Shown piece after piece: positions 53,636 through 64,000 of a stretch of 64,000 nt of DNA; positions within the stretch are counted from its first letter, which is position 1; the number at the start of each line of letters is the position of its first letter. The notes under the pieces were generated by a model, which did not search any database, was not told the DNA's origin, and saw only the letters and a program-made list of their open reading frames with translations. Position numbers and translations under genes: made by a program. The stretch is from Blattamonas nauphoetae (taxonomy: Eukaryota > Preaxostyla > Oxymonadida), in assembly GCA_033064195.1 (NCBI GenBank), contig JARBJD010000269.1, forward strand, positions 1-64,000, given 5' to 3'.

Positions 53636-55422
53636 AAGATGAGCGAGTCCGAATGGGGATGAGCGAGAACGAATGGGGATGAGCGAGTCCGAATGGAGAT
53701 GAGCGAGAACGAATGGGGATGAGCGAGAACGAATGAGGATGAGCGAGAACGAATGGGGATGAGCGAGAACGAATGGGGATGAGCGAGAACGAATGGGGAT
53801 GAGCGAGAACGAATGGGGATGAGCGAGAACGAATGGGGATGAGCGAGAACGAATGGGGATGAGCGAGAACGAATGGGGATGAGCGAGAACGAATGGGGAT
53901 GAGCGAGAACGAATGAGGATGAGCGAGAACGAATGGGGATGAGCGAGAACGAATGGGGATGAGCGAGAACGAATGGGGATGAGCGAGAACGAATGGGGAT
54001 GAGCGAGAACGAATGAGGATGAGCGAGAACGAATGGGGATGAGCGAGAACGAATGGGGATGAGCGAGAACGAATGGGGATGAGCGAGAACGAATGGGGAT
54101 GAGCGAGAACGAATGAGGATGAGCGAGAACGAATGGGGATGAGCGAGAACGAATGAGGATGAGCGAGAACGAATGGGGATGAGCGAGAACGAATGGGGAT
54201 GAGCGAGAACGAATGGGGATGAGCGAGAACGAATGGGGATGAGCGAGAACGAATGAGGATGAGCGAGAACGAATGGGGATGAGCGAGAACGAATGGGGAT
54301 GAGCGAGAACGAATGGGGATGAGCGAGAACGAATGGGGATGAGCGAGAACGAATGAGGATGAGCGAGAACGAATGGGGATGAGCGAGAACGAATGAGGAT
54401 GAGCGAGAACGAATGAGGATGAGCGAGAACGAATGGGGATGAGCGAGAACGAATGGGGATGAGCGAGAACGAATGGGGATGAGCGAGAACGAATGAGGGA
54501 TGAGCGAGAACGAATGAGGAGAACGGATGAGCGAGAACGAATGGGGATGAGCGAGAACGAATGGGGATGAGCGAGAACGAATGGGGATGAGCGAGAACGA
54601 ATGGGGATGAGCGAGAACGAATGAGGATGAGCGAGAACGAATGAGGATGAGCGAGAACGAATGAGGATGAGCGAGAACGAATGAGGATGAGCGAGAACGA
54701 ATGGGGATGAGCGAGAACGAATGAGGATGAGCGAGAACGAATGAGGATGAGCGAGAACGAATGGGGATGAGCGAGAACGAATGAGGATGAGCGAGAACGA
54801 ATGGGGATGAGCGAGAACGAATGGGGATGAGCGAGAACGAATGGGGATGAGCGAGAACGAATGAGGATGAGCGAGAACGAATGAGGATGAGCGAGAACGA
54901 ATGGGGATGAGCGAGAACGAATGAGGGATGAGCGAGAACGAATGGGGATGAGCGAGAACGAATGGGGATGAGCGAGAACGAATGAGGATGAGCGAGAACG
55001 AATGAGGATGAGCGAGAACGAATGAGGATGAGCGAGAACGAATGGGGATGAGCGAGAACGAATGAGGATGAGCGAGAACGAATGGGGATGAGCGAGAACG
55101 AATGGGGATGAGCGAGAACGAATGGGGATGAGCGAGAACGAATGAGGATGAGCGAGAACGAATGAGGATGAGCGAGAACGAATGAGGATGAGCGAGAACG
55201 AATGAGGATGAGCGAGAACGAATGGGGATGAGCGAGAACGAATGGGGATGAGCGAGAACGAATGAGGATGAGCGAGAACGAATGGGGATGAGCGAGAACG
55301 AATGAGGATGAGCGAGAACGAATGGGGATGAGCGAGAACGAATGGGGATGAGCGAGAACGAATGAGGATGAGCGAGAACGAATGGGGATGAGCGAGAACG
55401 AATGAGGATGAGCGAGAACGAT
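53636..55422. repeat. 20-bp minisatellite, about 89 units
   Basis: The unit is GAGCGAGAACGAATGGGGAT, with a common GGGGAT to GAGGAT variant. The first three units carry CGAGTCC variants. The register slips at about 54498, 54525 and 54925. Because 20 is not a multiple of 3, all minus-strand frames cycle through the same 20-residue string and appear open for over 600 codons. That openness is a by-product of the repeat. Confidence 0.97.
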
Positions 55423-55580
55423 TGGTACCTGCTCAAGGAAGTCGTGGATGCTTGAACTGCATAATGGCTCTTCGTCGATATTGATCGACCCATGTCTCAT
55501 CTTTTGGAAGTTTCGATTTTACCATTTCATAGATTATGCTGGTGATAACAATCCTTTGTTTGAACAATGAACTCTCTGCT

Positions 55581-55743
55581 GTCCTCTATTCTTTCTTCAC
55601 CTTTGATCTGTCCCATAGGGTAGTTCTGACCCATATTTGTCACGTTTTTCTCGATACTGAGGCATTTCGGCGCGGAATGACTACTCTCACTGAATTCCTA
55701 CTTCTGGTATCTCTCATCTCACCCTCATGTTACGGATTTTTGA
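55581..55743 (-). repeat. Right copy of the 160-bp inverted repeat (ATCCGTAACATG family)
   Basis: Reverse complement of 49121-49283 with only a few differences. Confidence 0.82.
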
Positions 55744-57868
55744 ATATGTACGGATTATTAACACTACTATCACAATATTTCATCATATCACTATCATATT
55801 TTCCATGAATTCTTGAAATGAGAATCAATTGTCCATTGTGTGGACTAATATATGGACACGAAATGTTTTGATGTCGTGATGGAGTGGACTTGGGAAGTCC
55901 GGGCTCGATAGATCAGAGAAAACGATTAGCCGATGGAATAGATCCAGCTGAGAGCAAGAGGGGAATGGTGAATCCAGAATGAGGTGGGGAAGTCGTAGTG
56001 ATCTGTCGTCTTGTTGGGGAGAAGCCTGGAAACGGTATGGTGATAAAATCCATGATGTTAAAGTGTGGAGGATGGAAAGGATGGATAGGAGCAAAGTGGG
56101 GAGCGCAGAGCTTCACATTGCTATTGGGCGTTGGGGGGAGGTGAGATCTCGTAAATGAAGCTCATATGATGGCACAAATAACATCCATTCCCAGGGTTTG
56201 GATAGGGTCCTCACCTGACTCACCCTTAAAAGACCTCACCTCATAGTCCTGCATTTAACCCGGAAGTTGGTCTTATTGGAGTGATGTTTAAATTCTTCAT
56301 CTCCTTCGTGAGAATTGTTGCCTTCTTTTTTGCCTTTGTTGAAATATGGTTGGAGAATGGGTCCCATTCAAATGTCAAATTCTCCCATTCCACTCAGGTC
56401 GACTATCGATGAAGATCAAGCTTGCTGTCAATTACCAAAGTTGACCTATTCCCAGTGATAGTCATTGTCTCGCGCTCGGACGGAAATCTCGAAGTTTTGA
56501 GCCCGTGAAGAAAGCCAACAAACTTGTTCTTGCACAATCTTTTACTTCAAACTTCCTCTCAACTCTCTTTCTTTCACTCCATCAAAACAACAGTAAAAAA
56601 CATCATCCAAGCAACTATTTGGCTCGCTAGAGACTCAGATGGATACACTGACAATGACAGCCCGTTTTATGGAGATTAATCGCACACAGAAGAGAAGCTG
56701 GGATCGAAGGAGAATGAGGACACACAAGCGCAGGTTATTCATTTGCATGTCACATGACTTTGATTGAATGTTGGATTTATTCAGCTCAATTGTACCAAAC
56801 CGATTCAAATCAATATACAATTCATCTTTCGTCAGAAATCAATTCAGACACCGAACTTGTTACAAAACAAGTCGAAGCAGTTTTTATCCCAAGCTCATTT
56901 TGTCTCTTCTATTGCGGACTATCCTTTCACATTTATGTCTTTTGGTCATACATTCACAAGGAGAGATGTTTCCATTAAAGGTGATTATAAACGAAATGAA
57001 AAATCGATTTGTGAGATGGATAGTAGAAAAAAATGTGGTGCGGTTTTTGGCTTCCATTCGCTCAATTGACTCTATCTATGAGAAACTATCTCTTCTCTTT
57101 TGATTGAATGGATCTAGGATCGATGGAGTGGAAGACAATGTGTGGCAGAAAAATAGACGAGGCATCATCCATGCATCGACAAAAGAGGTAAAAAGTGTCC
57201 AGTCAGAGTCTCCTCGAACTCATCTCGAATGGAAAGCAGGCTAACAAGTTGTTTAAGGATCTGGCTACCACAATTAGCAATATAGACAGTGAAGATGTGA
57301 TCATCCTGTTTCCCACACTTATTCCGATTCAATTCCATCATCCATTCTGGTGAAAGCTGTTGCACAGATTGAAAATGTCGTTGAACTGGCTGAATCTGTC
57401 ATCAAACACTGAATCCTTGTTTTAGATGCGCTAACTGGTTCTTGACGAGAGAAGGAGATGCGGTGTAGAGGTTCAGGACTGAAAACAAAATAAAACGTTG
57501 TATTCAGCCAATTTGAGTGGGCAATTAAATCAGTGTGATGTTGGGAGCGGAATGAGAACAATTGGAGATACTTTGATCTATTTCCACTAAACCACGATCA
57601 ATATTCAGTAATGGGTCAGAAATTTGGACCTACAGAAGAGAAGATAAGAATTTGATCTGACCCATATCACCAAATCATAATTTCGCCTTTGACCACATCA
57701 CAAAATGCTGATTGAATATTTTTCAATGAAAATACGTGGTTGTTACAATTTATGTGGTTAGAATGTGTAAGAACCAGTCGGAGCACAAATGACAAAACGA
57801 CAAAATGAAAATAAAACAAGAAACAAAACGAGATAAGGGTCATTTTGACTTTTCCGAACCCTGGTTGT
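55744..57868. other. Long non-coding stretch
   Basis: Only short frames without family features. A 111-codon plus frame at 56768-57103 overlaps two others and is not convincing. No RNA gene is recognised. Confidence 0.4.
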
Positions 57869-57925
57869 CAGTTTGTCGTTCAGCATCTTCTCCATCTTCA
57901 CGAACTCCCCGAGTTTCATTGTCAG
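57869..57925 (-). pseudogene. Fragment of a coiled-coil/B30.2-like gene
   Basis: The minus strand reads LTMKLGEFVKMEKMLNDKL, which matches ELTMKLGEFVAMEALIKDS of the gene at 32433-33780. Only this coiled-coil piece is left, so it is a relic of another family member. Confidence 0.55.
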
Positions 57926-60900
57926 CCCGGCAGGGTTGACTATATGGCATCAAGCTTTGATCTGGTCCCATATTTTTGTGAGAGTGGTCTCTCCGGTCGC
58001 GCGCTCTGTTTCTCAATGCCTATCCATATCCTCCGATTTCTCATTCTTTTAGTCTTCAATCAAGTTTAGGGAATTTCTATCGTGTGATTGTGGCAATTGC
58101 GACATCAAGGTCAAAACGAAAACAGGAACTTCGATATGGCTCGATTCCTCCCCAACTTGCCCTCATCTCAGTTCGTTCCTCTCTTCTTTCGTTGTCTTAT
58201 CATTGATCTTCCTTTTTTCTTCTCATTGTTGTTTGGTGAATCAGACAGCAAATTGTTTGTAGTCGTCACTAGCCAAACACTCGATCGGGCTGTATCTTGT
58301 ATCTCAGCATCTGTGTGCATTTTACTTTCATTTCGTCGATGGATCTGGAGCGAGTGTCGAGTTCATTGCATTGTGAGAGATGTGAACACATCTCAGGTAG
58401 AGATTGAAGCGATTTTGAGGACCTTGACAACAGAAGGTGAGAGTCCGCGACAAGAAAGAGAAGAGAATCAATCAGCATCAGAACATGCTGAAGAAGATAA
58501 ACAGGGAGAGAGTAGAAAGAAGACGAGAGAATTGGCAGAGATGAAGAAAATGAAAGGAAAATGTAGTGAAGGATAACAACAGGTAAGGAAGAGTTGACGA
58601 GAGAAGTTCTGATGAAGATATTTGAAGAGGAAGAAAAGAGAATGAAGAGAAAGGAGCAACAGAAATCTAAGTGGTCCGACAAAACAAGTCCACTCTCGCT
58701 GAGATTATGATCAAGAAACCCGAAGAACACCGCAACCGCCTTCCATCACCTTTCCAGTTTCCGTCACAGAGTAAAAAAATGTGAAGTAATCTCGACTGAT
58801 GTGTATGAAAGACATCGAATTCCATGTCCGTGTTCAGCTGCTTTTTTCTTCTGAATAAAATAAGGTCCGGGAGGACCTCTGGTCGAAGCATCGGGACTTC
58901 CGAGCTTTTCATCTCCTCACAACAATCAACGTCTGTGGAGAGTGCTGGACACTCTGAATAGTCTTCCTGGATAGTGTGTCGATTCCGTGAGATAATGATG
59001 TCATAGTTTTGTCTCTGGAAGAATAACTTTGATTTTAGGGGCTCAAGAGGGAAAACATGGGAAAACAACGGTGAGCCATAATTCTCAAGTCTGAAAAAGA
59101 ATAAGAAAGCTTTCTTCGGATTGCGAATCGATTGGTGTTTTCAGAAAGAGTCTGTTTCAGTTCAACGAAGCTCCTTATTCCATCCTTCGGGAGATTCTTT
59201 CGGAGGATTGAGAGTGGAAAGGTACGAAGAAATGACATGAGTTGGAGTGTTCAGTCAACAATGTCCTCCAAATCCTTCAGCTTCTCGCAGACAAAAGGAT
59301 TCTCTCATGTGAACTGTCAATTCAACTGGAACATCTGGACTCTAAGCTGAATTCAATCCGCCATCATCACAATCCATCCGTGATATTCGCATCGAATTGG
59401 CAAGAGTCCGCCCAATCGCACTCTCGCACACCCTTCATCCCCCAACAATACTCGCGGCGTTTTGAGCAGCAGCGGTGCATCCTAGAAGCTTCTCCACACT
59501 CCTGACTGCTCTAGGTACCAGAAGTCAGATATACATGGTTGGGATGGGCAGCGGTCGGTCCAACTGACCGTCGACCGACCGACTGCTTTTCAGGACGATA
59601 AATCCCATTCATCTTACATTTTTGAGAAATCAATGGACACGTCTTTGCATTTCCTCTCTCACTCAGGATTTCGAAGTGAAATCAGATGTGGAAAAATGTT
59701 TGAAAACTTGGGACAGCAAGCCCCCGTACCACTTCTAAAAAACTTTTGTCTGGTGGATAATTAGTTGTGAATGAGCATCATTCGGTGGTTGATGACTTGA
59801 TTTGGTGCCTCGAGAGGAAATACCACACTTTTGTTATCTGTTCTTTTTCTCACTCTCTAGTCATTATATTGAGCGATCGGTGGATTTATTCTGAATAAAA
59901 AGGAACAATAAGTTGAAAGTTTCTAATAGAAATCAGTTTTGGAACCTAGATCTATTTTTCACCACTTTTTTTGATATATGATCTATCCGAAAAAAAACAC
60001 AGATTTATGTAGTCAGAGTCCTCCTCATTCACAAAGTTCTCAAAAAAATCGAGATACTTCCTTTTTAGGAGCTAGGGTACGCTCCCAAGTTTTCAAAAAT
60101 TTTTCCACAGATAGAACAGAAAACAGGTATGAAGAAATTTGTATTGGCGGAAAGGCGAGAGGAACAAAAGGGAATGCGGGCAAGATGGGAGGAACTAAAG
60201 GGAATGCGGGCAGCATGGAAGGAATCGCCGCTCGGAAACTTGCCGTCTCATTTTTGATATCATCCATTCACAGCTTGCCTCAGTTGCAGGTGTTGAAAAC
60301 AGACTGACAATTAGGTCAGAATAACATGACAACAACGACCTGTTCTTCGATTGATTCTTCGTCCAGAAGTGATAGTTAGTGTAGTGGGAGAAGGCGAATG
60401 AATCTTTTTAGGTGAATCCACGTGTTGAATATCAATCCCATCTTCGCGACACAAGATGAATCAAGGAGAGGGAATACTCTGACGAGGAGATCACAGAGAT
60501 ATGTACTCACCACAACCTCCCAATCGAGAGAAAGGAGTCTCATCCATTTAGTGTGTTGGATGATCTCTGGGCTGGTGAGTGGAAGTGATTCTGTTCCATC
60601 AGTGCTTGGCTGGAATGTCATTTGCGACTCGAATTCGGATGTCTGGACGCACTCGAGAATTTAACTGCAGTCCGTGTTCTGGAAAAGATGGAGTACGTAT
60701 CGTCGAGAAATTGACTTTCATAGTCAGACCTTCGAGATTGATCTCAAAGATCTCTGTCTCGAAAAGACGTTGTTTTTTGTGGCGTTTGAATGAATCATAG
60801 AACCAATGAAAGTATTATTAAAGACAGATTTGAAATGATTGACTGATAATTGGTAAAATCCAAGAGAAAAGAACGGTCCCAACGTTCACTCATCCATGAC

Positions 60901-61153
60901 AAGTTGATCCCACCCATCAGAGTCAGAACTGTCATCGTCGATATTCGTAGAGAATATCATATCCATCTGTTCTTCAGACAAGATTGGCGTTGAATTGTGA
61001 TGTATGCGGGCAAGGATACCCAGATGAGTAGAATAGAAGTCGAAACTGGAACCACGTTGGCAAAGACACCACTTCCATTGCTTGTTCTCCATACCGATTG
61101 ACAATTCAGAAAATACTTGAAGTAAAAGTCATTTTCATTTCATAGTTCTTTCA
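57926..61153. other. Mostly non-coding, short unassigned frames
   Basis: A 162-codon plus frame at 58088-58576 ends in a charged helix (RQEREENQSASEHAEEDKQG) and continues as charged sequence to about 58660. A 72-codon minus frame at 61104-60886 has KQWKWCLCQ and an acidic tail. Both are candidates only. A small palindrome (CGGTCGGTC...GACCGACCG) lies at about 59550-59582. Confidence 0.35.
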
Positions 61154-61736
61154 TTAAAACCGAACTTTTCATTAATCCGTAACATGGGGCTTGAAAAATA
61201 TTGATTGGTCAAACTAAGAAAACTGGAAATTCCTTCCGCGCCGAAGCGCCTGTGTCGGAGAAAACCTCAAAATACCCCGTTTTGCCCGATCAAACAAATC
61301 ATTTCGGCAATATCTCAACAACCAGTGAATCGATTTCGACGAAATATTGCACAGAAACGTTTGTTTGGTGAAACGAACATTTCGACAAAAATTTGCGTTT
61401 CACCAAACAAAATTGTGGGTATTTGGGAAAATGGAAAAAAACCATATTTTTCTCGACAAAAAAATCTGAGAAAAAATCTGTTTATCTTTTGAGCAGGTTT
61501 TGTCGAGATGTTTACGATCCCAATGCATTTTATTCGATTCAAAACGGATGGCTGGTTGTGGAGAAAAAATGGTAAAAAGCTGAGAAAAATGTGTGAAAAT
61601 CTGGCTTTCATCGTATTTTGAGGTTTTCTCCCGACACAAGCGTTTCGGCGTGGAACCAAATTTTGGTTTTCTTAGAATGACCAATCACTAATTTTCAATC
61701 CCCATGTTACACGTTTTTGAAAATGAACGGATTAAA
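61154..61736. mobile_element. Foldback/MITE-like element, ATCCGTAACATGGGG family
   Basis: The arms fold back over 100 bp or more. GTAACATGGGGCTTGAAAA at 61180 pairs with the inverse of TTTTCAATCCCCATGTTAC near 61714, followed inward by TTGGTCA...CTAAGAAAAC and GCGCCGAAGCGC / GCGTTTCGGCGTGG. It has no coding frame. Its termini share the TAACATGGGG word with the 49121/55581 repeats. Exact ends are uncertain. Confidence 0.7.
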
Positions 61737-62701
61737 ACCGCTACTTTTTTATAGTTCTGAAAAAAGGGGAAAAATACAAATGTGACCAAAACAATCCACG
61801 GATGGTCTGGATGCATGGGGAGGTAGTGCACGTCATTTTGGTTCGTTCTGAGCATGCCCCTGCGCTGTTGACTTGTGGACCTTCGCGAAGCTTAGGCTCT
61901 TTAGACCCGATGTGGACCTCCAAAAATCATCATGATCGAAGGATCGACAAAAATGTGTTTTTTGAAATGTAAAGACATTTATTCCGTGTTATTGGCGATC
62001 TAGATAGGTATCGATTTTCGCCATCTATACAACTTTCCCTTTGGGATTCATGAGTATATTTGTTTTAGGGACTCAAAGGCAAGGATGAAATGTGATTTCG
62101 TGCTTTCTGAGATCATTGATTGGAAATCTCCCATGAAGTTTTCGAGTATTTTGTTGTCAGGCAGCTTTGTCTTCGGATTGATGAGGAGAGGAAGAAAGTA
62201 TGCTTTGACAGCTGTGAGAATATGAAAGATGCAGAGAATGACTGGAAGGGTAGGCAGAGAACTTTACAGAGCGTTTAACTTGGCGAGTGACATATCAGAA
62301 AGTTCGACTTCAACATTTTTGAACCCAACTAGATCGTCAAAGTTGAGCAGTACCTCGGAGATATCATTGTCTGCTTCTCCCCTCATCAATCTGAAACCGA
62401 TCAAAAAAGTGTCGTCACACGATGTGCGCCCGGAAAAATGGAGGAGGGGCTTCTAAGAATAAAGCTCGAAGGTGTCCTTCTTGATCTTGCATTGTTTTCA
62501 ATATCCACTTTTCATCACTATGTAAGGGAAATAAAAAAATCGATTTCTAATCATTCACCATAATGATTGCGATCATCCAAAAGTGTTCTGACAAGGCTAA
62601 TATTGGTCTGATGAGTTTATAGATGACGTGTTTCGTGTGATCTAAGCAGTATTTCTGGAGTTATGGGTAGTCCAAAAATAAAAGTTAATGTTTTTAAAAG
62701 A
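61737..62701. other. Non-coding stretch
   Basis: No gene supported. A 75-codon plus frame at 62229-62456 shows no family features. Confidence 0.35.
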
Positions 62702-63217
62702 TATGTCCTGAACCCGGTCCGTGTCACCAACCCGGAACCTGGGGTTGAAAGAAACCATATTGGTCCAACTAAGAAAAAAATAAAATTTGAGAATTCAATT
62801 CCGCGGGGAATCGGAGAAAACCTCAAAATACTGAATACAGCAGGAATGCACACATTTTTCTAACTTTTTCAGCTCAAATCTCCACAACCAGATATCCGTT
62901 TTACACCAAATCAAAAGCATTTTTATCGTGAATATATCGAAAAAAGACTCACAAAAAAAATACAAATTTTTTTCCAAAGAAATTTTTGGGCGAGAAAAAC
63001 AGCGTTTTTTCACATCTTCCCAAATACCCAACATTTGGTTTTCCATTTTTTTTCAAAAAATACTTTTCTCGAAAAAAACGTTTCTGCGGAAAATTTCATG
63101 AAAATCGGTTCACTGGTTGTTGAGATATACTCGTACACATTTTGAAAAGTTGGACCAATATGGTTTATTTGGACCCCAGGTTCCGGGTTGGTGACACGGA
63201 CCGGGTTAATGACATAC
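62702..63217. mobile_element. Foldback/MITE-like element with AACCCGGTCCGTGTC ends
   Basis: About 516 bp. The inverted ends AACCCGGTCCGTGTCACCAA, at 62711 and inverted ending at 63207, continue for about 60 bp to CATATTGGTCCAACT. The interior shares words with the neighbouring foldback element (GGAGAAAACCTCAAAATAC and CAACCAGTGAA.CGATTT), so the two are related. No coding frame. Confidence 0.75.
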
Positions 63218-64000
63218 AGTGGGGAAGGCAAAACTGCAACGCTGACAGAAGCGTCCTTTTTCCATTTTGCCTCCATTTCACGATTTTTATCCATATGATC
63301 GTTTCAGAAAATAAACGCTGAGAAACAATCTTGTTGACGTGACGAGAAAAAGAAACAACATGGTTTGATCTTCCAATCATTCTCCTCCAATCGCGTCCAG
63401 TCGCTCTTCCTTTCACAGTTTGACTTAATACACTCTTTCAAACTGTTTTTCAAATTTCTTCCACAATCAGACAAGTTATTCAGCCAGATTCGACAATTGT
63501 TACTGTTCAGCCAATTCAAGGTGTTTATTGTTGTTGTGTTCATCTTTGTTTTGAACATCTGACAACAATCCTGCTATTCTCAGAATTTCTCTCTCACCAG
63601 ACAAGAATAGCAGTCAAGCTGAAGTGAACACGACTCATGGCGACAGTTCCCATCAAGTTGCTTTTCGATGGAACCAAACAAAACTCCACGTTTTCATGGT
63701 ATGTCCTCACTTTTTCTCACCACTTTTGTACTGAATGTTTTCCTCTCACCTTTCTCTTGCCCTGCTTTCTTTCTCTCTCTCAACTATAGCTGAAATTGTT
63801 CCTGCTTTGACACATCTCGAAACTATTTCTGTCGGAAATATGTCACACAGTCGAATCAGATAATTTTGAGGATCACCCCGGACGTCACAGAAGAGTTTTC
63901 TGTGCGAACAGGAAAAAATAGGATCTTTCGATATTCGAGTCAATTGACCTTTCAGCTCCGAATCCTGACTCAAGCATACCTTGTCTGAGATTATTCTGTC
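63218..64000. other. Right end; possible first exon of a plus-strand gene
   Basis: An ATG at 63637 opens MATVPIKLLFDGTKQNSTFS, followed by a GTATGT donor-like word at about 63700 and a polypyrimidine tract ending CTATAG at about 63790. The reading after this acceptor soon meets a stop, so the join is unproved. Nothing else is supported. Confidence 0.3.

Noticed and set aside
53636-55422. CRISPR-like array
   Set aside because: Units are contiguous without unique spacers, and the setting is eukaryotic.
53409-55500. Two minus-strand open frames of 694 and 625 codons
   Set aside because: They are the translation of a 20-bp minisatellite. Since 20 is not a multiple of 3, every minus frame repeats the same 20 residues and lacks stops.
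60886-61104. 72-codon minus frame with KQWKWCLCQ as a further C-x5-W-x2-C family member
   Set aside because: Only one loosely similar tryptophan/cysteine motif, with different spacing and no signal peptide.

Overview
The window reads as nuclear DNA of a compact, gene-dense protist. Evidence: many very short GT-AG introns (28 to 69 bp in the cases resolved), genes on both strands separated by tens of bases, DNA transposons of several superfamilies, a DIRS-type retroelement, and large families of beta-helix surface-type proteins. The standard code fits, because frames of 729 to 1851 codons run without internal TAA, TAG or TGA. The family mix (GGA-type beta-helix proteins, coiled-coil plus B30.2-like proteins, ARM-like helical proteins ending in an EEGWDDAFELRV-type segment) recalls what I know of oxymonad flagellates such as Blattamonas. 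That assignment is inference from memory, not a search result.

Layout. 0-2.3 kb: broken beta-helix gene, minus strand. 2.3-6.4 kb: decayed DOCK-family GEF gene, minus strand, with a recognisable DHR-1/C2 domain and no DHR-2. 8.1-13.7 kb: a divergent gene pair, a coiled-coil/B30.2-like gene (minus) and a two-domain helical gene (plus) that carries a pogo-like transposon. 15.2-17.0 kb: broken acidic gene of unknown function, followed by a perfect hairpin. 17.5-22.4 kb: three minus-strand copies (one intact, one short, one with three in-frame stops) of a secretory repeat protein built on C-x5-W-x2-C units, which I cannot match to any family. 22.5-23.9 kb: a DDE_Tnp_4 transposase. 24-25.9 kb: another beta-helix remnant.

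26.9-32.4 kb: an intact 1851-residue secreted beta-helix gene, ending about 20 bp from a convergent coiled-coil/B30.2-like gene (32.4-33.8 kb). 34.2-48.6 kb: a paralogue of the beta-helix gene, split by a whole-looking DIRS-like element (4.8 kb), a 540-bp hAT-like element with 8-bp target duplications and a 3.5-kb MULE-like element with 87-bp inverted ends and perfect 9-bp target duplications. 50.8-52.6 kb: a third plus-strand beta-helix copy with a frame break. 53.6-55.4 kb: a 20-bp minisatellite of about 89 copies. A pair of 160-bp inverted repeats flanks the 49-56 kb block. 56-64 kb: mostly non-coding, with two foldback (MITE-like) elements and a small relic of the B30.2-like family.

The picture is an accessory region in which surface-protein families expand and decay under heavy transposon traffic. 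The most novel items are the C-x5-W-x2-C repeat family and the gene-fragment-carrying MULE-like element. Exon joins were worked out by eye and several frame breaks could be assembly indels.
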